A program made the position numbers and the translations under genes. DNA of 64,000 bases from Antedon bifida. Taxonomy: Eukaryota; Echinodermata; Crinoidea; Comatulida; Antedonidae. The notes under the pieces are model-generated. The model saw only the letters and a list, made by a program, of their open reading frames with translations, ran no database searches and had not been told where the DNA came from. The stretch's first letter is position 1; each line of letters begins with the position of its first letter. This document shows positions 37,745 through 49,336 of this stretch, piece by piece. The DNA is taken from assembly GCA_963402885.1 (NCBI GenBank), contig OY727097.1:21762001-21826000 (forward strand), written 5' to 3'.

Positions 37745-39723
37745 TGATAATTCAAGATGGATTAATTGTCAGTAGGTGTGTCATAAAACAAATAATAAAT
37801 GTTCTAAGTTCGTTGAATAAAAAATAGGCATCCTACATCAATCAGATGTAACCAATAAAATAATCTGTAAAAAGATATTGACATTGAGATACAATAACAG
37901 TGATTTACAAATGTGTAATAACCAACATGATCTGTAATCAAATAAATAAATAAAGAGGAATATTTTAGATTATTATTCTATTAAAATATTAGTTTACTAT
38001 TGGTTTTGTTGAATTCAATTATAACAATTGTTCAGGAATAAATCAAAACAAAGAGAAATTCTAATTTAAAATTCTGTGTATTAAAGTGAAATCACTTTAT
38101 ACTGGTATTTATATATTGATGGTGATATTTATGCAATCAATTGATACAATTTAGTCATGAATATTAGTTTATATTCATAATGAAGGTCATTCGCTGACGG
38201 TATAAATCTGGGGCATACCTGAGTGAAAAAACTAAGCATAATGCAGGCTTTGTGGCTATCAAACATTTTTAATACAATTCTTCTGGAGAAATTAATATTC
38301 CTGTAGGCCGCAATTTATTTGCTAAATTTTGTTTTATTAATAAGACCAGCAGTTTCTTGAAACAGCGAAACCCATATCGTCAAAAGTACACTTTTATGTT
38401 AATCTCAAGTACTTCGATGCTTTGAGTATAAAGCACTATATAAGATTGTCATACAAGTACAAAATAGGCCTAGTGATGAGTAACACCTTTGTTAAGAAGT
38501 TCTAAACAGCGCTAAACATTTAATAATTGATTTTAACATTTTACTGATTTTAGTTTAAAAGTTTATTCAAGGTCAATCAGAAAGAAATTGCCCCAGCTAC
38601 ATCCAGTAGTCATTTTTCAAGTATCAACAATTTTAAAAAATAACTTTAGTAGGCTAGATATAATATATTCATCAATTTGATGTATTTTTGTCATCACAGA
38701 ACTTGCCCAAATCAATCTTTATTAATGAAACTTAATCAAACCAACAAAAATGAATTAAAATAATAGTAAACAAAAACTTGAGAAATATTTTGTTTACATT
38801 TTCAGGGTATAATATCACCTGATTCTTATATCTAATTCTTTTTTACATTGCAGATAACTTGGTTTATCAATCCTACATTGTGTGGGTGCTTGAAATGTCA
38901 ATTGCCATTTATTTGGTGCAATCTACATTATTTATCATCTTAATTGTGCTGCTCATTGTTCGCAATTTGGTCAGGTAATAGTACATAGGTACGGTATCTG
39001 TTGACATTATATGATAAGATACATGATGGAAGCGGAGCAACAAAAGGCTATTTGACATTACATATTGTTCCAGACTGCGTTATCTTCACATTTTGATACT
39101 GGTGTTAGGTCCTAAAAGAAAAGCTTTTCAAAGGGTCAAGGGGTTGTTGATTGTAGGTTCAATGTTGCTGATAACGGGTAATACAGATTGCGTTTTTCTA
39201 AAATACATAATTGACCCTATATACATATGGATTAGTAGGGCAATATGTATATAAGGGCAGCATTTCATTTCATCCAGATATTGTGATACAAACATTTTTA
39301 TAATTGATTGAATTTGTGTGTATTTTTTTAACGTAAAGAGTACAAATTAATAGTCTATATCGTGCCTGCTTTACCTGGATAAACCGGCAATAGCCCTCTC
39401 TCTCCAAAGACAGGATACAATTATGAAAAAAAGAAAATATGTTGAGCACCCTATCGTTTAATGGTATTGTCATCGTCATCCCCCCTAATAGCATCATCAT
39501 TTCTAATTTTTTAGTTTGAGTCTTTTATTTATAATTTTGTCTACAATATATATTAGTGTGTATATTTCTGCTTACAAATAACTAGTTTAAATGTAGTTGA
39601 ATTGTTTGTTATAAGGCCTATATAACTGCTGTATTTTGTTTCCCCCTTTTAAACAGCAAACAGAAACGATAAAGTGTACTAAACCTACTACAAATCTCAT
39701 TATAGGGAGTGGAGTAAACAACA
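37745..39723. other. Intergenic DNA
   Basis: Mostly AT-rich. 38150-38300 (CATGAATATTAGTTTATATT, AAGGTCATTCGCTGACGG, GGCTTTGTGGCTATCAAAC) is more complex and could be regulatory. Confidence 0.55.
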
Positions 39724-39785
39724 GTCATGTGATTGAACCCCGGACCTTGGGATTGGAAGGCAAGCGTGTTAATCAGCACCAGTGC
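39724..39785 (-). mobile_element. tRNA-Gly(TCC)-like SINE head or tRNA pseudogene
   Basis: On the minus strand CTTGCCTTCCAATCCCAAGG resembles a Gly-tRNA anticodon arm (anticodon TCC), followed by a T-arm-like CCGGGGTTCAATCAC. The A-box region (CTGGTGCTGATTAACACG) is degenerate and the acceptor stem is not paired, so this is a SINE remnant or pseudogene rather than a functional tRNA. The 3' part may continue leftward to about 39640. Confidence 0.55.
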
Positions 39786-41839
39786 TTTTAATTTAATCTA
39801 GAACTGTTATGTTTATTTGAGTGCTACATGTTACCGGTTATTTTAAATTTGTCTTGTTTCTTCCTCTAGTAAAACAGGCCCAAGAGCAAGGATAGAATTG
39901 ACTTGCAGTGTAAATTGTAATACATGTTTGAAGTTTTCTTCATCCACATCAGATGTACTGTTATCCTTTGGTGCCAAAAGAGTGTAAAGGCAAGTGTTAA
40001 TTGTGGTTTTTTTTTATTATCTATGAACAAAGAAATATTGATAACATTATTTTGTTCAAATAGATATTTCACATGATAAATATTCCTTTTGGGTTTTGTG
40101 ATATTTTTCTCACGGTTTAGACGATTTTTAGACAAAGTAAAGAGATTTACAAAAGAGTATATACAATATGAAGTTAGGTTACATAAAAGCAATAATATTG
40201 ATAGGCATTGTTGCTTATCAATCAATATGCCTAATAGTCATAAACTATAATTTAGACATTTATAACCAGATTAAAAAAAACCAAAATGTATGTGAATTTA
40301 TCTCGGTGTAAAAACACTAAAATACAAAAAGCAGCAAAGGCTAAAAGAATTACATTCATAGACAAAATTATGTACAACATAGGAAAAAGTAACAATGATG
40401 TACCATAGAAAACCAACCTGTAATCTATACCTGCAAAATCAACGGATCTTTAAATGAGCCTTAAACATTTGCTTGAAAGTGGCTGATTAATTAAATAAAG
40501 ATGTAATGTCTATTATGTTAAATGTGGAGAATATTTTCATCAACTCATCATAATTTTTACAGATTATACCAAAGTTCCTGTCAATTGGTCACCCTGGTAA
40601 AACATGACAAATGAATAATATAATATTCTGACTGTTCAATAAAAAATATTGCTAAAAACTTTGACTTGATGTAAATGAATAAAGATTAAAATAATGATAG
40701 TAAAAGCATCAATACAACTAGATGAATGCTTTGCATTTAAGCATTATTAATTTTAATTTTTCTGGACAACTAATATTACATTCACACTGAAAATAAACAA
40801 CAAATTAAGTTTAGCGCAATCACATTCATCGAATGTAATTCAATGTCAAATGTCAGACAGATATTTAAGCAGTTTTCTTCTCATCACTGTTGGAAATCAG
40901 GTTAGGTAGAGTTCAGGTGTTCTAACCTTATTTGCCTTCCAGGCATATTTTCCATCACGATAAAATAATTTACATCATATTGTTAACTGCTTAGATTAAG
41001 ATTTTTCACTTTCAGAAGTAATTTTATCCATGTTTTAACAGTAGCCCAATAACCTAGATATTAATGGGTAAATTCTTGTATAAAATAGTACATGGTCACA
41101 TGATCTGATCACATGACTAACAATGCATTTATTACTAAATCATTCGCATATATAGATTTCCGGCCGTCAATGGGATGGAACGTCCAGCTGAGTTAGATGG
41201 CCATCTGGTTATATACAGAATTGGGTTAAATAAATAACCTAGATTCTCAAATACTTGGATAGCTTTTCAACAGTAAGACAAAAACGTGAAAGATAAAAGG
41301 AAGAAAAAACAAGGGTGCATCAAAGTAGATAATTTATAAAGGTGGAAGTTCAAAAGAAGAATGTGTCCAGAGCAGAGGGGGGTAACTGGCAGGGTTAATT
41401 CATCAATAGCTTGTGAATAGCGCAGAAACTAGGGCAGGGGAGCGAACAGCATGGAGAATCTTTGCAATACGAAGTAAACAGCTGTGATCTGTGATCTCAT
41501 TCGTCGAGTGTTTCTTCATTTCTAATTGACTGGCTGTTTCAAAAAACTTTAGATCATTCAGCACATAGCGTGTGTTTAGATATCTTTGTAACTAAATGAA
41601 GCTAAACAAAATAAAACTATTGGTACAAATATGAACACATTTTCAAAAAGATTGTTGGATGGGTGGCCTACTTAAAAAGTGACATGCAACATAGGTGAGG
41701 TGGCTACTGTAATTATAGCTATATTTATCTATTTATTGTTGAATCAGATGTGTATTAATATTTAAATCAAGTAACAAAAATAAATACTAAATGCTTTGAT
41801 TTTATCTGAAAGCTTGAACTTTAATTTACTTAACAATTA
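39786..41839. other. Intergenic DNA
   Basis: No gene recognised. The 119-codon minus frame at 39866-40225 is AT-rich, lacks domain features and is judged random. Confidence 0.6.
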
Positions 41840-43713
41840 CCTTGCAATTATATAGGTATAACTATCTGCTTGGACATTACCCAAGGATAACTATATCCCC
41901 TGGACTTTACCCAGTATAACTATCCCCTAGTAAATTATCCCAGGATTACTATCCCCTTAGGAAATTACCCAAAGATAACTATCCCCTAGAACATTACCGA
42001 AGGATTACTAGGCATATCCTCTTAGGACATTACCCAATGTTAACTATCCCCCAGGACACTACCCAAGGTTAACTATCTCCTTAGGATATTACCCAGGATA
42101 ACTATCTCCTTAGGATATTACCCAGGATAACTATCCTCTAGGACATTACCCAGGATAACTATCCCCTAGGACATTATCCCAGGATTACTATCCACTTAGG
42201 AAATTATCCAAGGATAACTATCCCCTAGAACATTACCCCATGATTACCAGTCATATCCCCTTAGGACATTACCCAAGGATAACTATTCCCTAGGACATTA
42301 TCCCCTATCCCAGGATAACTATCGCTAGGAAATTTACCTTGCAATTACCCCAGGTATACCTATCTCCTTAGGACATTACCCAGGATAACTATCCCCTAGG
42401 ACATTACCCAGGATAACTATCCCCTAGGACATTATCCAAGGATTACTATCCACTTAGGAAATTACCCAAGGATAACTATCCCCTAGAACATTACCTCAGG
42501 ATTACCAGTCATATCCCCTTAGGACATTACCCAAGGATAACTATCCCCTAAGATATTATCCCCTATCCCTAGGACATTTACCTTGCAATTACCCCAGGTA
42601 TACCTATCCCCCAGGACATTACCCAAGGTTAACTATCCCCCAGGACATTACACAAGGTTAACTATCTCCTTAGGACATTACCCAGGATAACTATCCCCTA
42701 GGACATTACCCAGGATAACTATCCCCTAGGACATTACCCAGGATAACTATCTCCTAGGACATTATCCCAGGATTACTATCTACTTAGGAAATTACCAAAG
42801 GTTAACTATCCCCTAGAACATTACCCTAGGATTACTAGGCATATCCCCTTAGGACATTACCCAAGGATAACTATCCCCTAGGACATTATCCCCTATCCCA
42901 GGATAACTATCGCTAGGATATTTACCTTGCAATTACCCCAGGCATAACTATCCCCTTAGGACATTACCCAAGGATAACTATCACTTAGGACATTATCCCC
43001 TATCCCAGGATAACTATCGCTAGGACATTTACCTTGCAATTACCCCAGGTATAACTATCCCCTTAGGACATTACCCAAGGATAACTATCCCCTAGGACAT
43101 TATTCCCTATCCCAGGATAACTATCGCTAGGACATACCTTGCAATTACCCCAGGTATAACTATCCCCTTAGGACATTACTCAAGGATAACTATCCCCTAG
43201 GACATTATCCCCTATCTCAAGATAACTATCGCTAGGACATTTACCTTGCAATTACCCAGGTATATCTATCCCCTTAGGACATTACCCAAGGTTAACTATC
43301 CCCCAGGACATTACCCAAGGTTAACTATCCCCCAGGACATTACCCAAGGTTAACTATATCCTTAGGACATTACCCAGGATAACTATCATTTACCTTGCAA
43401 TTACCCCAGGTATAACTATCCCCTTAGCACATTACCCAAGGATAACTATCCCCTAGGACATTATCCCCTATCCCAAGATAACTATCGCTAGGACATTTAC
43501 CTTGCAATTACCCCAGGCATAACTATCCTCTTAGGACATTACCCAGGTATAACTACCCCCTAGGACAATACCCAAGGTTAACTATCCCCTAGGACATTAC
43601 CCAAGGTTAACTATCCCATAGGACATTACCCAAGGTTAACTATCCCCTATCCCATCATTCTACAATTACCACAGGATAACTATTCCTTGGGACAATTACC
43701 CAAGTATTATTAT
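41840..43713. repeat. Large minisatellite, about 29-31-bp unit, with 107-bp higher-order repeat
   Basis: About 1.87 kb of head-to-tail units of the form AGGACATTACCCAGGATAAC + TATCCCCT (29-31 bp), roughly 60 copies with variants. A second level of order is visible: the marker TTACCTTGCAATTACCCC recurs near 42922, 43029, 43134, 43241, 43390 and 43497, mostly 105-107 bp apart, so three or four monomers were amplified together. No coding role is apparent. The LINE at 43714-44398 interrupts its right edge. Confidence 0.93.
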
Positions 43714-44398
43714 TATTATTTATTTATTTATTATTTGTATAGCGCACATTTATACAATTTAATTATAATCAGCGGCACTTCACATCAATTAGTATCATAA
43801 CATTGTTTGAAATATAGTGCCTTTAAATGTTTTTTAAACTGATTATAGTCGTCTAAGTGTTTAATGTGACTTGGTAAACTGTTATCAAATTTTTGGGTCC
43901 TGCTACGGCAAACGAACGGTCAGCAAATGTCTTTCATTTAGTTCGTGGGATTGCCAGGTTAACATTGCTGGTGCTTGAACGTGTACTGCGAGAAACATTC
44001 CGCACAGTAAGAATATCTCTCAGGTAACCTGGAACCTTTAAGAAAATGCCATACAAGACACGCTATTTTGAATTGACTGAGACAGAGTTGCACTGTCATA
44101 CCGACCTTTCCTGACAATTATTTCCGCAGCTTGGTGCAGTAACCTCTTCATTGGAGCAAGGGTATTAGCAGGTAGACCATAATACAATGCATTGGCGTAA
44201 TCAATATGTGACAGCACGAGCGATTTAACTAGTTGTTGTGTTGGCAAAGGCCTTGGAGAGAAATTTGAGGATTTGACGAATATAGTATAAATTAACGGCT
44301 ATCGTTCTGCATTTATCGCGTATGTGGTTCTTGAAAGATAGCTTGTCATCGATATTAACACCAAGGTATTTTACAGATGAACCATGTGGTATTGCTAT
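43714..44398 (-). mobile_element. 5'-truncated, frameshifted CR1/L2-type LINE
   Basis: On the minus strand this encodes the C-terminal end of a non-LTR retrotransposon ORF2. SSVKYLGVNIDDKLSF followed by KNHI comes from about 44385 downward, then LSHIDYANALYYGLP, then an FADRSFAVAGPK block: the conserved succession after the reverse-transcriptase core in CR1/L2-like elements. The frame is broken near 44240, again between about 44060 and 44100, and by an in-frame stop near 43945, so it is inactive. The 3' UTR carries a GCGCTATACAAATAATAAAT-type sequence and ends in (ATT)n at 43714-43735, as usual for this clade. The 5' truncation point (about 44398) abuts minisatellite sequence again, so it inserted into the array at 41.8-43.7 kb. 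Confidence 0.9.
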
Positions 44399-44480
44399 CC
44401 CCAAGACAATTACCCAGGATAACAACTGTACCTGGACAACAGCCTCAGAACAATTACTCCCACTAACAAAAACTACCCAA
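44396..44480. repeat. Right-hand remnant of the 41.8-43.7 kb minisatellite
   Basis: ATCCCCAAGACAATTACCCA followed by GGATAAC resumes the minisatellite theme directly beyond the LINE, then decays (CTGGACAACAGCC, CAATTACTCCC). It shows that the array pre-dates the LINE insertion. Confidence 0.75.
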
Positions 44481-44539
44481 CTAACTGTCCAAGGATAGTT
44501 GTTCTGTGTCGTAGCCAGCATGAGGGAGACTAGTTTCAA

Positions 44540-45719
44540 TTTTCAACGCCCACCCCAGCACAGATCGTCATAATTTATATTAATAATTATATTTACTTTG
44601 CTTCGTCTGTTTTTAACCTCTTGCTACAGCCTTGTTGTTATTGTCTGGTTTTGTTCCTGGGAGTTATTGTCTTAGGGGGTTAACTGTTCATAGGAAACTG
44701 TCCAGCTAGTTGTCTTGATATAACATCTACATGACATAGGCCTACTATGTAAATGTTTGAAAACCTGGATAGAAAATATTGGGATAGGCGATAATTAAGA
44801 ATGAATATTGGAAGACAAAATATTACTAACTTTCCACAATAAAAAGTTTAAATGAAATGAAAAATGATAAGGTAAACTGATAATATAATACTATCAAATC
44901 AATATTTTCCTGTACCATGTATTTGTGATATCATTTATTAAACTTACTATGTAAACCTCTTTGTTATTAATATCATAACTCTAACATAAATAAGATAAGT
45001 AATAAGAGATAAAACATACCTACAGTACTCTTTTATAGCCAATTGTCGAACCACTGTATTATGATTGAAATATGTAAAATAAATTAATTTAACTTGAGTT
45101 GCATGGATTAAACGATATTAGATATAACATAAATAAAACAATAAATTAAAGTAACATCTACTGTATCTAACTTATTACCTAAGTTGGCCTAAAAAACTAT
45201 AAATCTGTACTTTTGTAATTCCAGTATTTTGTTATTGCTAAACTTTCTATTATAGTGCATCTTATCTTCTTCTAATAGGGACAATTGTTAACAATATTTG
45301 ATCATTTATGCCTAATTAATATAAATGTACTTGTCAATCTTTTTATCTTTAGTAATACAACAATCATTTCACAAATTAGAAATGCTTATCTTTCTATTAT
45401 GGTCATAGTAATCTTGCGACACTGGCTTATTTATCTATGGCAATGGCCATTATTATCTCAAAATACTTGTTATTTTTATCTTTGGCAATTCCGGCCGTTA
45501 GTTCAGTCTGACCACTTCTAACTTACACTGAACAAAGGTTGTTTAATGAAATCATCACGAGGTATAAAAACAGATTTGTGTTGCATTTATCTTAACACAC
45601 CTGAGTGTATCCTTGGCATTGATTGGTTAATTTTGTACAAAGAGAGTGCAATGTCGTTATATGCTAGTACTACAATTTCGTTTGTACGTTCATTTTACAT
45701 AGTGAGCAACCACATGACA
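44540..45719. other. AT-rich intergenic DNA
   Basis: Between the LINE/minisatellite complex and the first TTAA element. Two 78-codon frames at 45285 and 45546 have no recognisable features; the second runs into the transposon terminus, which argues against a gene. Confidence 0.6.
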
Positions 45720-46352
45720 TTAAAGACACCTTCCCTACACTTTGTGATGTTTTGTAAAAATAATACATATATATTACTTTAAAAACATTAAACCAGGTCA
45801 TTCCTTGTCTTAAATGTACGTTTTATGGTAAATTATGATAAAAAGTGAGAAACAATGCACTACCTAAGTAGCTCGCGGTGATCGACCTCTCGTGGACGGT
45901 CTTAGGCCTAGCCTAGCTAGGCTTAGTTTTGTAGGCCTAGCTGGTAAACATCGGTAACGTACGAACATCGTACGCTAGCTATATACCTAGCCTGACGTTG
46001 TATAGTTGCTGCATTAATTGTCTTTCTATTTTTGCCAGACTCCGTTGATACAAATTGGGGAAAACCCGGTATTTTCGCTGAAAAGTTAGGAGTCTTCCAT
46101 TTGTTTTGGCCTCACGATCGATCGAAAAGTGGGTGAATTACAGAAGAAAAACAGAAATATCAATCCGCGCGCAATGCATTTTGGGATTTATAGCGGGCCG
46201 CTATAATTATTAGAATCGACTTATTTTTCACATTTTTAACCATTTAAAGACGAAAAAAGTTATCGCAATAGGACCATATAGTATTATTTTTACATAAAAT
46301 ATAGTTTGTGATCTTAAAATAGATCTAAAAAACGTAGGGAAGGTGTCTTTAA
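45720..46352 (+). mobile_element. TTAA-type non-autonomous DNA transposon, copy 1
   Basis: Bounded by TTAA and terminal inverted repeats AGACACCTTCCCTAC ... GTAGGGAAGGTGTCT. TTAA target duplications are characteristic of piggyBac and Kolobok superfamilies. The 0.63-kb interior has no transposase. It contains a palindrome TTATAGCGG-G-CCGCTATAA (46188-46206) beside CCGCGCGCAATGCATTTTGGGA (46165-46186), whose complement resembles a ZNF143/Staf site. A second, inverted copy lies at 48798-49336 with the interior alignable throughout. Confidence 0.85.
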
Positions 46353-46778
46353 ACTAGACTGTTGTTGATTGATCATGTTCAATGAACCTGTATTGTGCGC
46401 CGTCTATAATTGTTCCGTGTCCAAAATTGAGCACTCACTGCCTTTTCAAATTGTTTAAATCTCGTTAAAAGTACAAATGTTTCATATTCGTGCGATGGAA
46501 CAAATAATTTCATTCAGTGAAAGATGATAATTTGTTCTATTTTCACCAGCTTTACATCATGAAAATATATTAATCTTTAAGTTAACTGGATAAAATTATT
46601 TCTACCATTGTACTCATAACATTCATTATTTGTATTAGCTCTCTAGATGTATAAATGTTATCAGGTGTTGTTGAAAAAAGATGTCAAATAACCGTTACTG
46701 CGTACACACAGTGATAACCGTTTAAGATGGCATTTCAACAATCAATTGGGTGTATTTCATTTTTATTAGCTTATTTGA

Positions 46779-47000
46779 ATTAATAGTTCCATCTTTCCTG
46801 AAAATGGAGATAATTCAGAAACACTATTTAATCGATTTTTATTCGCAGAAGAAACTGTACCTGGCCTTTTATTAATGAGGGCAGGGGAAGTGCATTATGA
46901 TTATTGTCAACAATTGATGTTGATAAACTTTCATCTTGAATCCCAAGAAGTTAATCGTATGCACAAAAACTCAGCAGCATTGGTTGTGAGGCAACTCAAC
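46779..47000 (+). promoter_or_regulatory. Enhancer-like block with inverted SOX site pair (or unrecognised exon)
   Basis: Non-repetitive, with ATTGT-CA-ACAAT (46903-46914), an inverted pair of SOX core sites, next to TTATTAATGA (homeodomain-type) and GATGTTGATAAAC. Unusually, one plus frame is open for 74 codons between stops (46776 and 47001), containing EETVPGLLLMRAGEVHYDY; I do not recognise it and see no good splice sites. It may be regulatory DNA or a terminal exon. Confidence 0.3.
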
Positions 47001-47671
47001 TAGGTCTAGAAAAAGTTAGGCCTACATTTTTAGATTAGCATTACGAAAGAGAATATTAATAAAAATAAAAATTAATCTATTTACCATGGCTTATGGTAAA
47101 CCATCATTTTTTTTTAGCATAGCAGCAATCGGTCAATTGACTTTTATGGTTCCTTGAAAGTCACCAGATGATTTTGCCCTATAAACAACGGAAACAAATA
47201 AATAGGAAAGATATGATTTAATTATACTATTATCAATCTAAATTGGGTGTTTGTATTTTAATCATTCTTATCATGTGTATTGTGTAGGCGTTGAATAAAC
47301 GCATCTGTGAAATTTGTTTACATTCTGTGTATAATAATAATTATATGAATTTAAAAAGATCTATACAATTTTTGTAAGTGTGTTCTATACTAATTGATTA
47401 TTTCACCAGATAAAACAGTATGGCTCTATAACCCAAGTTTAATTAAAAGTAATATTAATGTTGCCACCAATTTTATTGCTCTACATTAAGTAAAGTCAGC
47501 CAACAGAATGTTCCCTAAAACAGCTTCAGAAAAAAAGTGAATATGCAAGTTTGGGCAAAACCCTTGTCCAGCAACCCACCACCACCCCTATTTAAATTAC
47601 AGGACAATTATTAAGATATAAACTCAAAAAACCATATGAAGTAAAACTAAATTAAAATTATTTGTAATTAG

Positions 47672-47806
47672 AGGTCCGTAGCCACCACGGTTGGAGAGGT
47701 TTCAACATAACTTTTTTCAGAAGCCTTTGACAACCCTATGGCCCACAGACATTTTTCCATTTTCTTGCGATCACCGCACCACTTTATTTCTTATAGCTAC
47801 GACTTT
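47672..47806 (+). repeat. Dispersed repeat, copy 2 (GGTTTCAAC...AGCCTTTGACAACCCT family)
   Basis: Second copy of the family at 23812-23953, in the same orientation and about 75-80% similar by eye. It begins near CCGTAGCCACCACGG and ends near TTTCTTATAGCTACGAC. Confidence 0.7.
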
Positions 47807-48797
47807 GACATCCTGGACATCAAAAACCTGACACCACTCAAACATCTCTTCAGATTCTGCTTCAGATTTATCTTTAGTCTTGTTTCCAATTCTTCAAAAT
47901 ACAGTTGTTATTAACTATGTGAATAAAATATCGGTTATTTGATTGACAGCCACTGACCTTGAGTCAAACACCGAGTAACGGGAATTTGACTGCCAAATTA
48001 CAAATTCTGTTGACAACCACCCAAAAAACGGTTTGGCGCTATGCAGTAGAAACGGAGCTTTTATTAATTATTTGATTTTCATAAACATGCAGTTAACATA
48101 CAAATATGAGCTGGATAGTAAAGAAATTAACATATAAGAAAATTATTAGGAAAACAATTTAAAAAGGCCTATTTGTATTTCTCGTGCAAAATAAAGTTTA
48201 GGCATGTCAACTGACTTCCTCCTGATCACTACATAAACCAAACCTTGCCATTGAATATAAGTATTGAAAGTAACAGATTAATTGTTAATTAGTAAACAAA
48301 TGTTCTCCATCTATCTGATCTGTGTGACTTTAAACTTGTTAACTTTGAGAGCGAATGACCTTGAGGTGACCTTCAAGCTTAAGTGTCCAGTAGATGGTCA
48401 ACTTTACTGTGTATGATTATTAAATATGAGTTAATTTCAAGGCAATCCCTCTAGGTTCTTTATACAGCTTAAAAACCTAATCTTTATCCCCATAGACAGA
48501 TAATTGACCATTCATAACATACTTCTGGACAGAAGCTATGAATGTGTCAAGAACCTTTGTTTTTCACATCTAGTTTTTATTTGTGTTGAGCCAAAAAACA
48601 TAGCAAACTGTATTTATTTAATAAATATTGCAAATAAATTTTTCTATAACTTTTAGAAAATGCACAACCTACAATTCACACAGAATTTGTCATAGAACAT
48701 AAAATGATAAATATTCTTCGCAAAAATAATATGAAAAAACTGCAAAATTAATAACTTCTATCTTGACAGGACAATGGCACCTTTAAATTATTTTTAA
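47807..48797. other. AT-rich intergenic DNA
   Basis: No feature supported. 48340-48420 (GAATGACCTTGAGGTGACCT) contains two nuclear-receptor-like TGACCT half-sites in direct orientation. Confidence 0.6.
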
Positions 48798-49336
48798 TTA
48801 AAGTCCCATTCCCTACGTTTTTGAGATCTAATTTAAGGTATAATAATAAGCAATAACTTTTTTCGGTTAAAAATGTGAAAAATAAGTTGATTCTAATCAA
48901 TTTAGCGGCCCGCTATAAATTCCAACATGCATTGCACGCGGATTGATGTTTTAGTTTTTCTTCTGTGAAGGCCAAAATAAATGAAAGAATTGTAACTTTT
49001 CAGAGAAAATACTGGGTTTCCCCCAATCTGTATTACGGATTCTGGCAAAAACAGAAAGACAATTAATGCAGCAACTAGACAACGTCAGGCTAGGCCTATA
49101 GCTAGCGTACAATGTGCGTATGTTACTGTTGTTTACCAGTTAGGCCTACAAAACTAAGCCTAGCTAGGCTAGGTCTAAAGACCGTACACGAGAGAACATT
49201 CACCGCAAACTACTAGGTAGTGCATTGTTTCTTTCTTTTTATCATAAATTACCATAAAATGTACATCTAAGACAAGGAATGACCTGGTTTAATGTTTTTA
49301 AAGTAATATATTACTTACAATTGTAGGGAATGGGTC
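48798..49336 (-). mobile_element. TTAA-type non-autonomous DNA transposon, copy 2 (inverted)
   Basis: Opposite orientation to the copy at 45720. Ends are TTAA-AGTCCCATTCCCTAC and GTAGGGAATGGGTCT; the right TTAA has decayed to TTGC. The interior matches copy 1 (ACTAAGCCTAGCTAGGCTAG, GACAATTAATGCAGCAACTA, GACCTGGTTTAATG, AGCGGCCCGCTATAAA) at roughly 80-85% by eye, with about 95 bp less sequence. The two copies could pair over 500 bp. Confidence 0.82.

Noticed and set aside
41840..43713. Telomere-like or interstitial telomeric repeat (CCC/TAA-rich units)
   Set aside because: The period is about 30 bp, not 6 bp, and TTAGGG/CCCTAA runs are absent.
44038..44539. Two separate small genes on the minus strand
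   Set aside because: They are consecutive, frameshifted pieces of one CR1/L2-like reverse-transcriptase C-terminus.
47085..47105. TTTACCATGGCTTATGGTAAA as another mini-palindrome
   Set aside because: Different arms, no CATG termini and no 7-bp flanking duplication.
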